Below, one piece after another: positions 37,483 through 47,037 of a DNA stretch of 64,000 bases. A program made the position numbers and the translations under genes. The DNA is taken from NCBI RefSeq assembly GCF_009799925.1, contig NZ_WELK01000001.1:1-64000 (forward strand). The letters run 5' to 3'. Positions within the stretch are counted from its first letter, which is position 1, and the number at the start of each line of letters is the position of its first letter. The notes beneath the pieces were generated by a model. The model saw only the letters and a program-made list of their open reading frames with translations, made no database searches and was not told the DNA's origin. The DNA is from Pseudomonas sp. R-28-1W-6 (lineage in GTDB: Bacteria; Pseudomonadota; Gammaproteobacteria; Pseudomonadales; Pseudomonadaceae).

Positions 37483-38718
37483 GTGCGCAATATCCTGGTA
37501 GTCGAAGACAGCCCGCTGGTGCTGAAGATCCTCGAACACCTGTTCCGCCAGGAACCCCAGCTGCAGCCGCTGTTCTGCGCCTCCCTGGGCGAGGCCCAGG
37601 TGCTGCTGGAAACCTCGGCGAACCTGTTCTTCGCCGCCATCGTCGACCTCAACCTGCCGGATGCGCCGGATGGCGAGATCGTCGACCTGGTGCTGCACTA
37701 CCACCTGCCCTGCATCGTGCTGTCCGGCTCGTACAACGAACAGCGCCGCGACGAGCTGCTGCTCAAGGGCGTGGTCGACTACGTGCTCAAGGAGAGCCAG
37801 CACTCCTACGAGTTCGCCTTCCGCCTGCTGCACCGCCTGGAGCGCAACAGCCAGGTGAAGATCCTGGTCGCCGAGGACTCCGAGGCCACCCGCCACTTCA
37901 TCCGCCGCGTGCTCAGCCCGCACCAGTACCAGATCATCGATGCCGAGGACGGCAACGAGGCCCTGCGCATCCTCCACGAGCAGCCGGACATCGACCTGTT
38001 CCTGGTCGACCACAGCATGCCGGGCATCAGCGGCTTCGACCTGGTCAAGCTGCTGCGGCAGAAGATGAGGCGCCACGAGCTGATCATCCTCGGCCTGTCC
38101 GCCGACGCCAAGGGCTCGCTCAGCGCCAAGTTCATCAAGCACGGCGCCGACGACTTCCTGCGCAAGCCGTTCTGCCCGGAAGAACTCAACTGCCGGGTGA
38201 TGTCGACCCTGGAACGGCGCGACATGCTGCACGCGCTGAAGCAGGCGGCGCTGTTCGACTCGCTGACCGGGCTGTACAACCGCCGCGCCTTCTACGAACA
38301 GGGCGAGCAGCTGTTCCAGCAGGCCCAGCGCGGCGGCCAGCCGCTCAGCGTGGCGATGCTCGACCTGGACTTCTTCAAGGCGATCAACGACGAGCACGGC
38401 CACGCCAGCGGCGACACCGCCCTGGTCGGCTTCGCCCGCTGCCTGCGCGAGGCCTTGCCCGACACCCTGCTCGGCCGCCTCGGCGGCGAGGAGTTTGCCC
38501 TGGTCAGCCACCTCGACGGCCCCGGCCTGGCGGCCGGCCTCGACCGGCTGCGCGACGCCTGCGCCCGGCTCAGGTACGCCCCGGGCGCGCCGCCGCTGTC
38601 GTTCAGCGCCGGGATCTACCACGGCGCCCCGGACGACCTGGAAAGCCTGCTGCACCAGGCCGACATCCGCCTGTACCAGGCCAAGCGCAGCGGCCGCGGG
38701 CGCAGCCTGCACAACTGA
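37483..38718 (+). CDS. Response regulator with two REC domains and GGDEF
   Basis: A 411-residue REC-REC-GGDEF protein, probably a diguanylate cyclase. REC1 (residues 1-115) has VVEDS and IVDLNLPD; its signalling threonine position reads VLSGSYN. REC2 (about 125-240) has VAEDSE, FLVDHSMPG with the acceptor Asp, and FLRKPFCP. The GGDEF domain has LDLDFFKAINDEHGH and LGGEEF; the I-site RxxD is absent. GGAGG lies 5 nt before the GTG at 37483, so I prefer that start; ATG at 37471 or 37435 would add a few residues. No kinase gene is adjacent. Confidence 0.9.
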   Translation: MRNILVVEDSPLVLKILEHLFRQEPQLQPLFCASLGEAQVLLETSANLFFAAIVDLNLPDAPDGEIVDLVLHYHLPCIVLSGSYNEQRRDELLLKGVVDYVLKESQHSYEFAFRLLHRLERNSQVKILVAEDSEATRHFIRRVLSPHQYQIIDAEDGNEALRILHEQPDIDLFLVDHSMPGISGFDLVKLLRQKMRRHELIILGLSADAKGSLSAKFIKHGADDFLRKPFCPEELNCRVMSTLERRDMLHALKQAALFDSLTGLYNRRAFYEQGEQLFQQAQRGGQPLSVAMLDLDFFKAINDEHGHASGDTALVGFARCLREALPDTLLGRLGGEEFALVSHLDGPGLAAGLDRLRDACARLRYAPGAPPLSFSAGIYHGAPDDLESLLHQADIRLYQAKRSGRGRSLHN

Positions 38719-38917
38719 GTGACCGGGCCAGCCCGGCTCCCCCAGCCGGGCATCGCGCAGCCGAATCCGCGCCTGCGCCAGCGGCCGATCAGCGCACACA
38801 AGCGGCTGCTATTTTTGCCCGAGCGGTCGCTAGAATGGTGCCTCGCCGGCGCCAGCCACCGTCTTTCCCCTGTGACCCCATCCACTGTTCGATCACCCGG
38901 CGGGTAGCCGTTCGCCC

Positions 38918-41110
38918 ATGCCTTCATCGCTGAATCTGACCCTGCGCAGCCTGTGGGCGCGCGAAAAGTTCACCTACGGGATCCGCGTGTTCATCGCCCT
39001 GGCCGGCTCCATGGCGCTGTGCTGGTACCTGGACCGCATCGCCTTCGTCATCCCGCTGTTCCTCGGCTGCATCGCCAGTGCCCTGGCCGAGAGCGACGAC
39101 CACTGGCGCGGCCGCCTGCAGGCCCTGCTGGTGACCCTGCTGTGCTTCGCCGCCACCGCCACCGCCGTGCAGCTGCTGTTCCCCTACCCCTGGCTGTTCG
39201 GCGCCGGCCTGGCCCTGGCGGCCTTCGCCATGACCCTGCTCGGCGGCATCGGCGAACGCTATGCGGCGGTGGCCTCGGCCACCCTGATCCTGGCGATCTA
39301 CACCGCCATCGGCCTGGAACACCGCGGCGGCGCCCTGGGCAGCTTCTGGCAGGAGCCGCTGCTGCTGATCGCCGGCGCCGCCTGGTACGGCGTGCTCGGG
39401 GTGATCTGGAGCGCGCTGTTCAGCCAGCAGCCGGTGCAGCAGGCGCTGGCGCGGGTGTTCATCGAGCTGGGCGCCTACCTGCGCCTGAAGGCCTCGCTGT
39501 TCGAGCCGCTGCGCCAACTCGACGTGGAGGGCCGGCGCCTGCAGCTGGCGCAGCAGAACGGCCGGGTGGTCAGCGCGCTGAACCAGGCCAAGGAGATCAT
39601 CCTCAACCGCATGAGCCGCAAGCGCAGCGGGCAGAAGACCAACCGCTACCTCAAGCTGTACTTCATTGCCCAGGACATCCACGAGCGCGCCAGCTCCTCG
39701 CACTACCCGTACAACGCCCTAGCCGAGGCCTTCTTCCACAGCGACGTGATGTTCCGCTGCGGCCGCCTGATCAGCCAGCAGGGCAAGGCCTGCCAGGCCC
39801 TCGGCACGGCCATCCGCATGCGCCAGCCGTTCGACTACAACGACAACAGCCAGGCCATGGCCGACCTCGACACCTCGATGGCCTACCTGCGCGAGCAGAA
39901 CAACCCGGCCTGGCGCCGCCTGCTGCGCTCGCTGAACGCCCTGGCCGGCAACCTGGCCACCCTGGAACGCAAGCTGGCCAGCGCGAGCAACCCGGATGCC
40001 CTGGCCGACGAGCAGGACAGCAGCCTGCTCGACCGCTCGCCGCAGAGCCTGAAGGACGCCTTCGAGCGCCTGCGCCTGCATTTCTCGCCGACCTCGCTGG
40101 TGTTCCGCCACGCCCTGCGCCTGTCCGTGGCCCTGGCCGCCGGCTACGGCCTGCTGCACTGGGTGCACCCGCAGCAGGGCTACTGGATCCTGCTGACCAC
40201 CCTGTTCGTCTGCCGGCCCAGCTACGGCGCCACCCGCCTGCGCCTGGTGCAGCGGGTCGGCGGCACCCTGCTCGGCCTGGTCGCGGGCTGGGCGCTGATC
40301 AGCCTGTTCCCCGAGCCGCTGCTGCAGTCGCTGTTCGCCGTGGTCGCCGGGGTGGTGTTCTTCACCAACCGGGTCGACCGCTACACCCTGGCCACCAGCG
40401 CCATGACCCTGGTGGTGGTGCTGTGCTTCAACCAGGTCAGCGACGGCTATGCGCTGATCTGGCCGCGCCTGGTGGATACCCTGCTGGGCACGCTGATCGC
40501 AGGCCTGGCGGTGTTCTTCATCCTGCCGGACTGGCAGGGGCGCAAGCTCAACCAGGTGCTGGCCAACACCCTCAGCAGCAACGGCCGCTACCTGCTGCAG
40601 ATCATGCAGCAGTACGAGTCCGGCAAGCGCGACGACCTGAGCTACCGCCTGGCCCGGCGCAACGCACACAACGCCGACGCGGCGCTGTCGACCACCCTGT
40701 CCAACATGCTCATGGAGCCCGGCCACTTCCGCAAGGACGCCGAGACCGGCTTCCGCTTCCTGGTCCTGTCGCACACCCTGCTCAGCTACCTGTCCGGCCT
40801 CGGCGCGCACCGCGAGACGCTCGCCGACGATGCCAGCGACGCCCTGCACGACCGCGCCGTGGCGCATATCAGCGCGACCCTCGAAGACATCGCCGGCTGC
40901 CTGCGCGACAACCGCCCGGTGGCGGTGTACAGCGAGACCGACCAGGCCCTGGCCGAGGAGCTGGAGCAGCTGCCCGAGGACATGGACGAAGGCCACCGCC
41001 TGGTGCAGGTGCAGCTCGGCCTGATCTGCCGCCAGCTCGCCCCGCTGCGCACCCTGCTCGCCCACCTGCAGCAACGGCAGCCGGAACCCGCGCCGACCAA
41101 GGCGGCCTGA
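38918..41110 (+). CDS. yccS: YccS/YhfK-family membrane protein (FUSC-like)
   Basis: A 730-residue inner-membrane protein of the YccS family. It has two clusters of about six spans (residues 20-160 and 390-530), each followed by a cytoplasmic region, as in FUSC/AaeB efflux proteins. Family blocks are FLGCIASALAESDDHWRGR and GYWILLTTLFVCRPSYGATR. Function unproven; efflux is assumed from related proteins. The 199-nt gap upstream holds no gene. Confidence 0.9.
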   Translation: MPSSLNLTLRSLWAREKFTYGIRVFIALAGSMALCWYLDRIAFVIPLFLGCIASALAESDDHWRGRLQALLVTLLCFAATATAVQLLFPYPWLFGAGLALAAFAMTLLGGIGERYAAVASATLILAIYTAIGLEHRGGALGSFWQEPLLLIAGAAWYGVLGVIWSALFSQQPVQQALARVFIELGAYLRLKASLFEPLRQLDVEGRRLQLAQQNGRVVSALNQAKEIILNRMSRKRSGQKTNRYLKLYFIAQDIHERASSSHYPYNALAEAFFHSDVMFRCGRLISQQGKACQALGTAIRMRQPFDYNDNSQAMADLDTSMAYLREQNNPAWRRLLRSLNALAGNLATLERKLASASNPDALADEQDSSLLDRSPQSLKDAFERLRLHFSPTSLVFRHALRLSVALAAGYGLLHWVHPQQGYWILLTTLFVCRPSYGATRLRLVQRVGGTLLGLVAGWALISLFPEPLLQSLFAVVAGVVFFTNRVDRYTLATSAMTLVVVLCFNQVSDGYALIWPRLVDTLLGTLIAGLAVFFILPDWQGRKLNQVLANTLSSNGRYLLQIMQQYESGKRDDLSYRLARRNAHNADAALSTTLSNMLMEPGHFRKDAETGFRFLVLSHTLLSYLSGLGAHRETLADDASDALHDRAVAHISATLEDIAGCLRDNRPVAVYSETDQALAEELEQLPEDMDEGHRLVQVQLGLICRQLAPLRTLLAHLQQRQPEPAPTKAA

Positions 41111-41127
41111 GCCCTACGTCCCTGAGC

Positions 41128-41201
41128 CGTAGGATGGATGACGCTTCACCCATCCACCAAGACGCCGCACGGTGGACGAACAGAGCGTCGTCCCCCCTAC
41201 G
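41128..41201. repeat. GTAGGGTG-family repeat upstream of the flavoprotein gene
   Basis: CGTAGGATGGATGACGC (from 41128) with CATCCACC nearby forms one hairpin; a degenerate second arm ends CCCCCCTACG near 41201. Confidence 0.65.
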
Positions 41202-41295
41202 AAAGCCCTGTCCCGGTCACCCGACGACAGCGCGCAAGGGCAGCGGCACTTTCCGCTAGAATGCGCGCCTTCTGCGATCAACCGAGGTTCAACCC

Positions 41296-42480
41296 GTGTC
41301 CTTCTTCCCGGTCATCATCATTGGCGCCGGCGCCGCCGGCCTGATGTGCGCCGCCCAGGCGGGCGCGCGCGGGCGTCAGGTGCTGCTGCTCGACCACGCC
41401 AACAAGCCGGGCAAGAAGATCCTCATGTCCGGCGGCGGGCGCTGCAACTTCACCAATATGTACAGCGAGCCGGGCAACTTCCTCTCCGGCAACCCGCACT
41501 TCTGCAAGTCGGCCCTGGCGCGCTACAGCCAGTGGGACTTCGTCGAACTGGTGGTCAAGCACGACGTGCCCTACCACGAGAAGAAGCTCGGCCAGCTGTT
41601 CTGCGACCGCCAGGCCAGCGACATCCTCAATATGCTGCTGGTCGAATGTGACCAGGCCGGCGTCGACCTGCGCCTGGACACCAAAATCGAGCAGATCGAT
41701 AAGCTGGAGGCCGGCTACCGCCTGCTCACCAGCGCCGGCAGCTTCGACTGCGAATCCCTGGTGATCGCCACCGGCGGCCTGTCCATCCCCACCCTCGGCG
41801 CCACGGGCTTCGGCTACCAGGTGGCGCGCCAGTTCGGCCACCAGCTGCTGCCGACCCGCGCCGGCCTGGTGCCCTTCACCATCACCGAGCCGCAGCTGAA
41901 AGAGCTGTGCAGCGAGCTGTCCGGCACCTCGGTGGAGGACTGCCTGGTCAGCTGCAATGGGCAGAGCTTCAAGGAGAACATCCTGTTTACCCATCGCGGC
42001 CTCAGCGGCCCGGCGATCCTGCAGATTTCCTCCTACTGGCAACCCGGCGACAGCGTGCAGATCAACCTGCTGCCGCATATCGACCTGCCCGAGTGGCTGG
42101 CCGAGCAGCAGCGCGAGCGGCCCAACAGCGAGCTGAAGACTGTGCTCGGCGAGCTATTCACCAAGAAGATGGCCAACCTGCTGGCCGAGCGCTGGTTCGT
42201 CTCCAAGCCGCTCAAGCAGTACACCCCGGCCGAGCTGAATGCGGTGGCCGCGCACCTGGCCGAGTGGACGCTGATCCCGGCCGGCACCGAGGGCTACCGC
42301 ACCGCCGAAGTCACTCTCGGCGGGGTGGACACCCGCGAGGTGTCGTCGAAGACCATGGAGTCGCTGAAATCGCCGGGGCTGTACTTCATCGGCGAGGTGC
42401 TGGACGTCACCGGCCACCTCGGCGGCTTCAACTTCCAGTGGGCCTGGGCCTCGGCCCATGCGGCGGCGCAGTTCGTCTGA
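41296..42480 (+). CDS. HI0933-family FAD-dependent oxidoreductase
   Basis: A 394-residue flavoprotein of the HI0933/YhiN family. The FAD-binding Rossmann motif IIIGAGAAGLMCAAQAG is at residues 6-22. GKKILMSGGGRCNFTN near residue 44 and the C-terminal GEVLDVTGHLGGFNFQWAWASA are family signatures. Its reaction in Pseudomonas is unknown. The start ATG-equivalent is the GTG at 41296 (VSFFPVIIIGAG) after CGAGGTTCAACCC. Confidence 0.93.
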   Translation: MSFFPVIIIGAGAAGLMCAAQAGARGRQVLLLDHANKPGKKILMSGGGRCNFTNMYSEPGNFLSGNPHFCKSALARYSQWDFVELVVKHDVPYHEKKLGQLFCDRQASDILNMLLVECDQAGVDLRLDTKIEQIDKLEAGYRLLTSAGSFDCESLVIATGGLSIPTLGATGFGYQVARQFGHQLLPTRAGLVPFTITEPQLKELCSELSGTSVEDCLVSCNGQSFKENILFTHRGLSGPAILQISSYWQPGDSVQINLLPHIDLPEWLAEQQRERPNSELKTVLGELFTKKMANLLAERWFVSKPLKQYTPAELNAVAAHLAEWTLIPAGTEGYRTAEVTLGGVDTREVSSKTMESLKSPGLYFIGEVLDVTGHLGGFNFQWAWASAHAAAQFV

Positions 42481-42500
42481 GCGAACGCAGCGGATCGCCC

Positions 42501-42543
42501 GGGGTGCGCCGCGGGCCTCTGGGGCGCACGGCGCACCCTGCGA
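42501..42543. repeat. GTAGGGTG-family repeat
   Basis: GGGGTGCGCCGCG and CGCACGGCGCACCCTGCG face each other in the 190-nt gap between the flavoprotein and the DISM-GGDEF gene. Confidence 0.65.
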
Positions 42544-42670
42544 CAGCGCTGGAAGCCCTCCCAATCCGACAAAAGCCCTGAAAAATCCAGGGACAAGGCT
42601 GGGCAGCCCTATTGGCACTCTGCCAGTATTGGCGGATGGCGCCGCGCGGCGCAGAACACCGAGTCCTCCG

Positions 42671-44467
42671 ATGCCTGGCGCCCGTCACTTTCCTCCGCTG
42701 CCCCTGCTGCTCCTGTTCACCCTGCTGCTGAGCCTGCTGGCCTCGCCCGCCCGGGCCACCCTGGTGCTGGGCGACGACAGCCCGCCCCAGGACCTGCACG
42801 GCCAGGTCGACTACCTCGCCGACCCCGAAGGCCGACTGCAACTGCCGGCCCTGCTCGCCAGCCCCGAGGCTTTTCGCAGCAGCGCGGCGCGCCGCGACCT
42901 GGGCTTCGGCTATGTCCACGGCGCCATCTGGCTGCGTCTGCAGGTCGAGTCCGCCGCCCGCCAGGCGCGCGACTGGCGCCTGGAAATCGCCTACCCTTCG
43001 CTGGACCGGGTCGACCTCTACGATGTCGGCGCAGACGGCGTGCGCCACAGCCAGGCCGGCGACATGCTGCCCTTCGCCCAGCGCAGCGTCGGCAACCGCA
43101 ACCCAGTGTTCGACCTGCACCTGCAGCCCGGCGAGCGCCGCACCCTGTACCTGCGCGCCAGCTCCGAGGGCAGCATGACCCTCGGCGCCACCCTCTATTC
43201 GCGCACCGCCCACGAGCAGCACAGCCTCCAGGGCTATGTGGTGCAGGCGCTCTACGGCGGCACCCTGCTCGCCCTCGGCTGCTACAACCTGTTGCTGTTC
43301 CTCGCCCTGCGCGAGCGCCCGTTCTTCTACTACGTGCTGTTCGTCGGCGTGTTCGCCATCGGCATCCTCGGCCTCAACGGCTTCGGCGCGCAGTTCCTCT
43401 GGCCGCAGGCCGGCTGGTGGACCAACCGCGCCCTGCCGTTCGGCATCAGCGCCGCAGCCGCCATCGGCATCCTCTTCGCCCGCAGCTTCCTCGACACCCG
43501 CCAGTGGCTGCCGCGCGGCGACCGCTGGCTGCGCCTGGCCTTCCTCGTCGTCGCCTGCTGCGCCCTGGCCACCCTGCTGCTGCCGGTGCAGCTGGCCCTG
43601 CAGACCATGTCGATCTCCGGCATCGCCATGTGCCTGAGCCTGCTCGCCACCGCCTTCGTCTGCCTGAAGAACCGCGTGCCCGGCGCCGGCATCTTCGCCC
43701 TGGCCTGGGGCATGCTGCTCGGCGGCGCGGTCCTGCTGGCGCTGCGCAACTTCGCCCTGATCCCGTCGAACTTCTTCACCATCTACGCCATGCAGATCGG
43801 CTCGTCGCTGGAGATGATCCTGCTGTCCTTCGCCCTCGCCGCACGCTTCAACGAACTCAAGCGGCAGAAGGAACAGGCCCTGCAGCAGCACGAGAAGCAG
43901 CTGGAGCAGCGCGTGGCCGAACGCACCGAGGCCCTGGAAGACGCCAACCAGCGCCTGCGCGGCCTGGCCATGAAGGACCCGCTCACCGGCCTGGCCAACC
44001 GCACCGCCCTGCAGGCCCAGCTGGAGCTGGCCATCCGCCGCTCGCACCGGCGCCAGGAGCTGCTGGCGGTGATGCTGATCGACCTCGACGGCTTCAAGCC
44101 GATCAACGACCAGCACGGCCATGCCCTCGGCGACCAGGTGCTCGCCGAGATCGCCCGCCGCCTGCAGCGCTGCGCCCGCGAGACCGACCTGCCGGCGCGC
44201 CTGGGCGGCGACGAGTTCGTCCTGGTCTGCGAGACCGTCAGCTCGCCCGTGCATGCCGAGCAGGTGGCGCTGCGGATTCTCGAACAGATCGGCCAGCCCA
44301 TCGCACTGGACGCGCTGACCGTGCAGGTCGGCGCCAGCATCGGCATCGCCCTCAGCCGCGGCGAGGACAGCGGCACCCTGCTGATCCGCCGTGCCGACGC
44401 CGCCATGTACGCGGCCAAGGCCGCCGGGCGCAACCGCGTGCAGCTGCACGAGATCAGCACGGCCTGA
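42671..44467 (+). CDS. 7TMR-DISM sensor diguanylate cyclase
   Basis: A 598-residue membrane cyclase. It has a signal peptide (LPLLLLFTLLLSLLASPARA), a periplasmic 7TMR-DISMED2 domain (about residues 30-165), seven membrane spans (about 180-385), a coiled coil rich in Gln/Glu (about 395-430) and a C-terminal GGDEF domain. The active site is LGGDEF. The I-site REETD-like RETD lies in the expected position (RETDLPARLGGDEF), so product inhibition is likely, unlike in the other two GGDEF proteins here. The ATG at 42671 is chosen for its signal peptide; the frame is open further upstream. Confidence 0.92.
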   Translation: MPGARHFPPLPLLLLFTLLLSLLASPARATLVLGDDSPPQDLHGQVDYLADPEGRLQLPALLASPEAFRSSAARRDLGFGYVHGAIWLRLQVESAARQARDWRLEIAYPSLDRVDLYDVGADGVRHSQAGDMLPFAQRSVGNRNPVFDLHLQPGERRTLYLRASSEGSMTLGATLYSRTAHEQHSLQGYVVQALYGGTLLALGCYNLLLFLALRERPFFYYVLFVGVFAIGILGLNGFGAQFLWPQAGWWTNRALPFGISAAAAIGILFARSFLDTRQWLPRGDRWLRLAFLVVACCALATLLLPVQLALQTMSISGIAMCLSLLATAFVCLKNRVPGAGIFALAWGMLLGGAVLLALRNFALIPSNFFTIYAMQIGSSLEMILLSFALAARFNELKRQKEQALQQHEKQLEQRVAERTEALEDANQRLRGLAMKDPLTGLANRTALQAQLELAIRRSHRRQELLAVMLIDLDGFKPINDQHGHALGDQVLAEIARRLQRCARETDLPARLGGDEFVLVCETVSSPVHAEQVALRILEQIGQPIALDALTVQVGASIGIALSRGEDSGTLLIRRADAAMYAAKAAGRNRVQLHEISTA

Positions 44468-44509
44468 AACCTCGCCGGTCGCGCAGGCCGCTCGGTGTGA
44501 GCCGCCGGC

Positions 44510-45367
44510 TCAGAGCAGGGTCGCGGCGATCACCTGGATGTCCGCCTGGTGCTCGACCACCAGCGCCAGCTCGCCCTCGGCGCTGACCCCGTTCAGCGGC
44601 GGCAGCAGCTTGCGGTAGGCGGCCAGTTCCGCCAGCGGCGGCAGCCCGGCCAGCGAGTTCTGCTGCTTGATCGCGTGGAACAGGGCCAGGTTGATCAGGT
44701 CCACCAGCAGCAGCCCGTGCCCGGCACTGAAGCCCCAGTTGCCGGCCTGGCGGATCACCTCGATGTACTCCTCGTCCACCGCCCACTTCTTCAGCACTAT
44801 CACCCCCAGCGACTTGCTGTACTCGCGGCACAGCTTGTAATACAGCTCGCTGGAGGGGATCGCCGCCTCGTCCTTGAACGCCGAGAGCACCGCCAGGGTG
44901 CCCACCTCGCTGAGCAGGCTGGCCAGCAGCGCATGCTCCGGCGCCACCTGGCCGAGCAGGCGGGCCAGCTGGGCGCAGGTGCCGGCCTTGAACGCCAGGC
45001 GCTGCCAGACCTCGACGAACAGGCGCTTGTGCGCCGGGCTTTGCAGGGTGAACAGGCTCTTGATGCTATGCAGCATGGTGATCCGGTCGACCTCGGCCAG
45101 GCCGAGCAGGACGATCACCTCCTGCAGGGTCCGGGGCGCCTGCGCATGCCGATACAGCGCGCAGCAGGCATGCTTCATCAGCAGCGCACTGAGCGCCGGA
45201 TCGCGGCCGATCAGGCGCACCAGCGCCGCCAGGCCGACCCGCTCGTCACTCAGCGCCCGGCGGATATCCAGGGTCAGGGCCGGCAGGCTGGGCAATTGCT
45301 CCTCGCCCTGCATCAGCTGCGAGACCACCTGCCGGTAGATCGAATAATCGGATGCCTGGTTCAGCAA
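44510..45367 (-). CDS. HDOD-domain protein
   Basis: A 285-residue protein with one HDOD domain (about residues 25-215), a signalling fold related to HD phosphohydrolases but lacking metal ligands. LPSLPALTLDIRRAL and LIGRDPALSALLMKHA are the characteristic start of the domain, and QEVIVLLGLAEVDRITML follows. The likely start is the TTG at 45367: GGAGG lies 6 nt upstream, and the translated sequence further upstream is low complexity. It is convergent with the DISM-GGDEF gene. Role unknown. Confidence 0.83.
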   Translation of the reverse strand: MLNQASDYSIYRQVVSQLMQGEEQLPSLPALTLDIRRALSDERVGLAALVRLIGRDPALSALLMKHACCALYRHAQAPRTLQEVIVLLGLAEVDRITMLHSIKSLFTLQSPAHKRLFVEVWQRLAFKAGTCAQLARLLGQVAPEHALLASLLSEVGTLAVLSAFKDEAAIPSSELYYKLCREYSKSLGVIVLKKWAVDEEYIEVIRQAGNWGFSAGHGLLLVDLINLALFHAIKQQNSLAGLPPLAELAAYRKLLPPLNGVSAEGELALVVEHQADIQVIAATLL

Positions 45368-45690
45368 TGCGCACCTCCATGTCCCCCGCTGCAGTGTAGG
45401 TGGCACTGGGCCACTGGCGAGGCCGGCAAAAACGATTTCCCCCGCTGGACAGGCCCCGGCCGAATCCGTAGCTTCGGCCCAGCCGCTCCGGGCCATGGCC
45501 GGGAGCCAGAATTTCCAGCGCATCAGCCGGGCCGAGTTCATGCGCCTGCACGGCTGCTGCGACTAGCCGAGGCACAGGCACCGACAGACCGCTGAGCAGG
45601 CCAGATAGCGCTTAACTGTCTCTGGCTTGCTGGGAGCAGGAATGGCGACGGCGTGCGGCCGCTGCCGCTGCCGCGCAAACGCCCGGCTAG
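45368..45690. other. 323-nt gap without a supported gene
   Basis: The only candidate is a 23-codon frame at 45495-45566 on the plus strand (MAGSQNFQRISRAEF...GCCD), with no clear ribosome binding site. A TCCGGGCCATGGCCGGGA palindrome-like stretch lies near 45487-45504. No RNA gene or repeat was recognised. Confidence 0.5.
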
Positions 45691-46443
45691 CTAGTGCGGC
45701 ATCTCCTGCCCCGGCAGCCAGCGCTGGTAGATCGCCGCGAAAGTGCCATCGGCCTTCATCTGGTCGAGGGCGCCCTGCCACTCGGCGATCAGCGCATCAT
45801 CGGTGCTCGGGGAGAAGGCGATGTAGGCGTAGGTGCGCAGGAAGCTGTGCAGCAGCTCGACATCCGCCGGCTTGAGTCCGCCGAGGGCCAGCAGGCTTTC
45901 CAGGGTCACGTTGTCGGCCACCACCAGCGGCACGCGGCGGTGGCGCAGCATGGTCATCATCTGCTTCGGCCCCATCACCCCATACAGATTGGGCAGCCCC
46001 TTGGCCTGCAGCGTCTGGTAGCTGTACCACTGGCGGGGCGCGGCGATGATGCCGGCCTGGCGCGCCTCCTCCAGGCTGGCGATGTGCAGGCCGGAGCCTT
46101 TCAGCGCATAGATGCCGGTGACCCCGACGATGATCGGCCCGACCCACTTGAACAGGTGCTCGCGCTCGGCGGTGCGCATGGTCACGAACAGCCCGGCATT
46201 GGCCTCGACCTGCGCGGCATGGTAGCCCCGCGCCCAGGGCACGATGCTGATCCGCGCTTGCTGCCCGGTGCGCCGCAGGATCTCCTGCACCACCTCGACG
46301 CCCAGGCCGGCCGGCTGACCGTCGCGGCTGAAGTTCAGCGGCGGGTATTCCTCGGTGTACAGCTGCAGCGGAGCGGCCGCCGCGACACTGGTGAAGCACA
46401 GGGCCAGCCAGCACAGCAGCCGGCACCAAGGGGGATGGTCCAT
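45691..46443 (-). CDS. Periplasmic substrate-binding protein, family 3
   Basis: A 250-residue exported SBP_bac_3-type protein. Signal peptide LLCWLALCFTSVAAAAP is followed by LQLYTEEYPPLNFSRDGQPAGLGVEVVQEI (over residues 25-55), which forms the first ligand-binding strand and helix. WVGPIIVGVTGIYALKG is the typical mid-domain block. No transporter genes are adjacent. Such orphan proteins are common in Pseudomonas; the ligand is unknown. Confidence 0.86.
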   Translation of the reverse strand: MDHPPWCRLLCWLALCFTSVAAAAPLQLYTEEYPPLNFSRDGQPAGLGVEVVQEILRRTGQQARISIVPWARGYHAAQVEANAGLFVTMRTAEREHLFKWVGPIIVGVTGIYALKGSGLHIASLEEARQAGIIAAPRQWYSYQTLQAKGLPNLYGVMGPKQMMTMLRHRRVPLVVADNVTLESLLALGGLKPADVELLHSFLRTYAYIAFSPSTDDALIAEWQGALDQMKADGTFAAIYQRWLPGQEMPH

Positions 46444-46551
46444 CGGGACAACCTCGCGACAGGTGATCGCAGTTTAGTCGAACTCTCCGGCGCAAGACCC
46501 CGCCCCTCGTGCCCTGTTAACCTGCACGCCCGTTCACTGCCCGCCACGACC

Positions 46552-47022
46552 ATGGACAAGACCCTGCTGCAGCAACAGGTGTGCGCGCACCTGGAGGCCG
46601 ACCTGGCCCTGGCCATCCGCGCCGCGCAGACCGCCCACGAGGCGGCCACCCACGAGGAGAACATCGCCGAGAACAAGTACGACACCCTCGGCCTGGAGGC
46701 CGCGTACCTGGCCGCCGGGCAGGCGCGGCGGGTCGAGGAGATCCGCCAGGCGCTTAAGGCCTGGCAGGCCCTGCCGATGCGCGACTACGACGAGGAGCAG
46801 GGCATCGGGCTCGGCGCCCTGGTGTCCCTGCGCAGCGCCGAGGGCCGCCAGCAGTGCCTGCTGCTCGGCCCGGACGGAGCCGGCCTGAAGCTGCCGGGAG
46901 CCGAAGGCGAGATCATGCTGATCACCCCGCGCGCGCCACTCGGCCAGCAACTGCTCGGCCTGGGCGTGGGCGACGAGGTCGGCAGCGGCGCGCAGCGCTG
47001 GACCATCCTCCGCGTGCTCTGA
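46552..47022 (+). CDS. GreA/GreB-like transcription factor
   Basis: A 156-residue protein resembling the C-terminal half of GreA/GreB, preceded by an N-terminal helical hairpin with THEENIAENKYDTLGLEAAYLA (over residues 37-60). The C-terminal FKBP-like part has GALVSLRSAEGRQQCLLLGPDGAG. Acidic hairpin-tip residues (EE..E) are retained. It may act in the RNA polymerase secondary channel, but this is not shown. The frame is open far upstream; the ATG at 46552 is the first that fits the fold. Confidence 0.82.
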   Translation: MDKTLLQQQVCAHLEADLALAIRAAQTAHEAATHEENIAENKYDTLGLEAAYLAAGQARRVEEIRQALKAWQALPMRDYDEEQGIGLGALVSLRSAEGRQQCLLLGPDGAGLKLPGAEGEIMLITPRAPLGQQLLGLGVGDEVGSGAQRWTILRVL

Positions 47023-47037
47023 AGCCCGTAGCGCCGC

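Noticed and set aside
45495..45566. 23-codon frame MAGSQNFQRISRAEF... on the plus strand
   Set aside because: No ribosome binding site and no recognised family; kept only as a remark on the gap.
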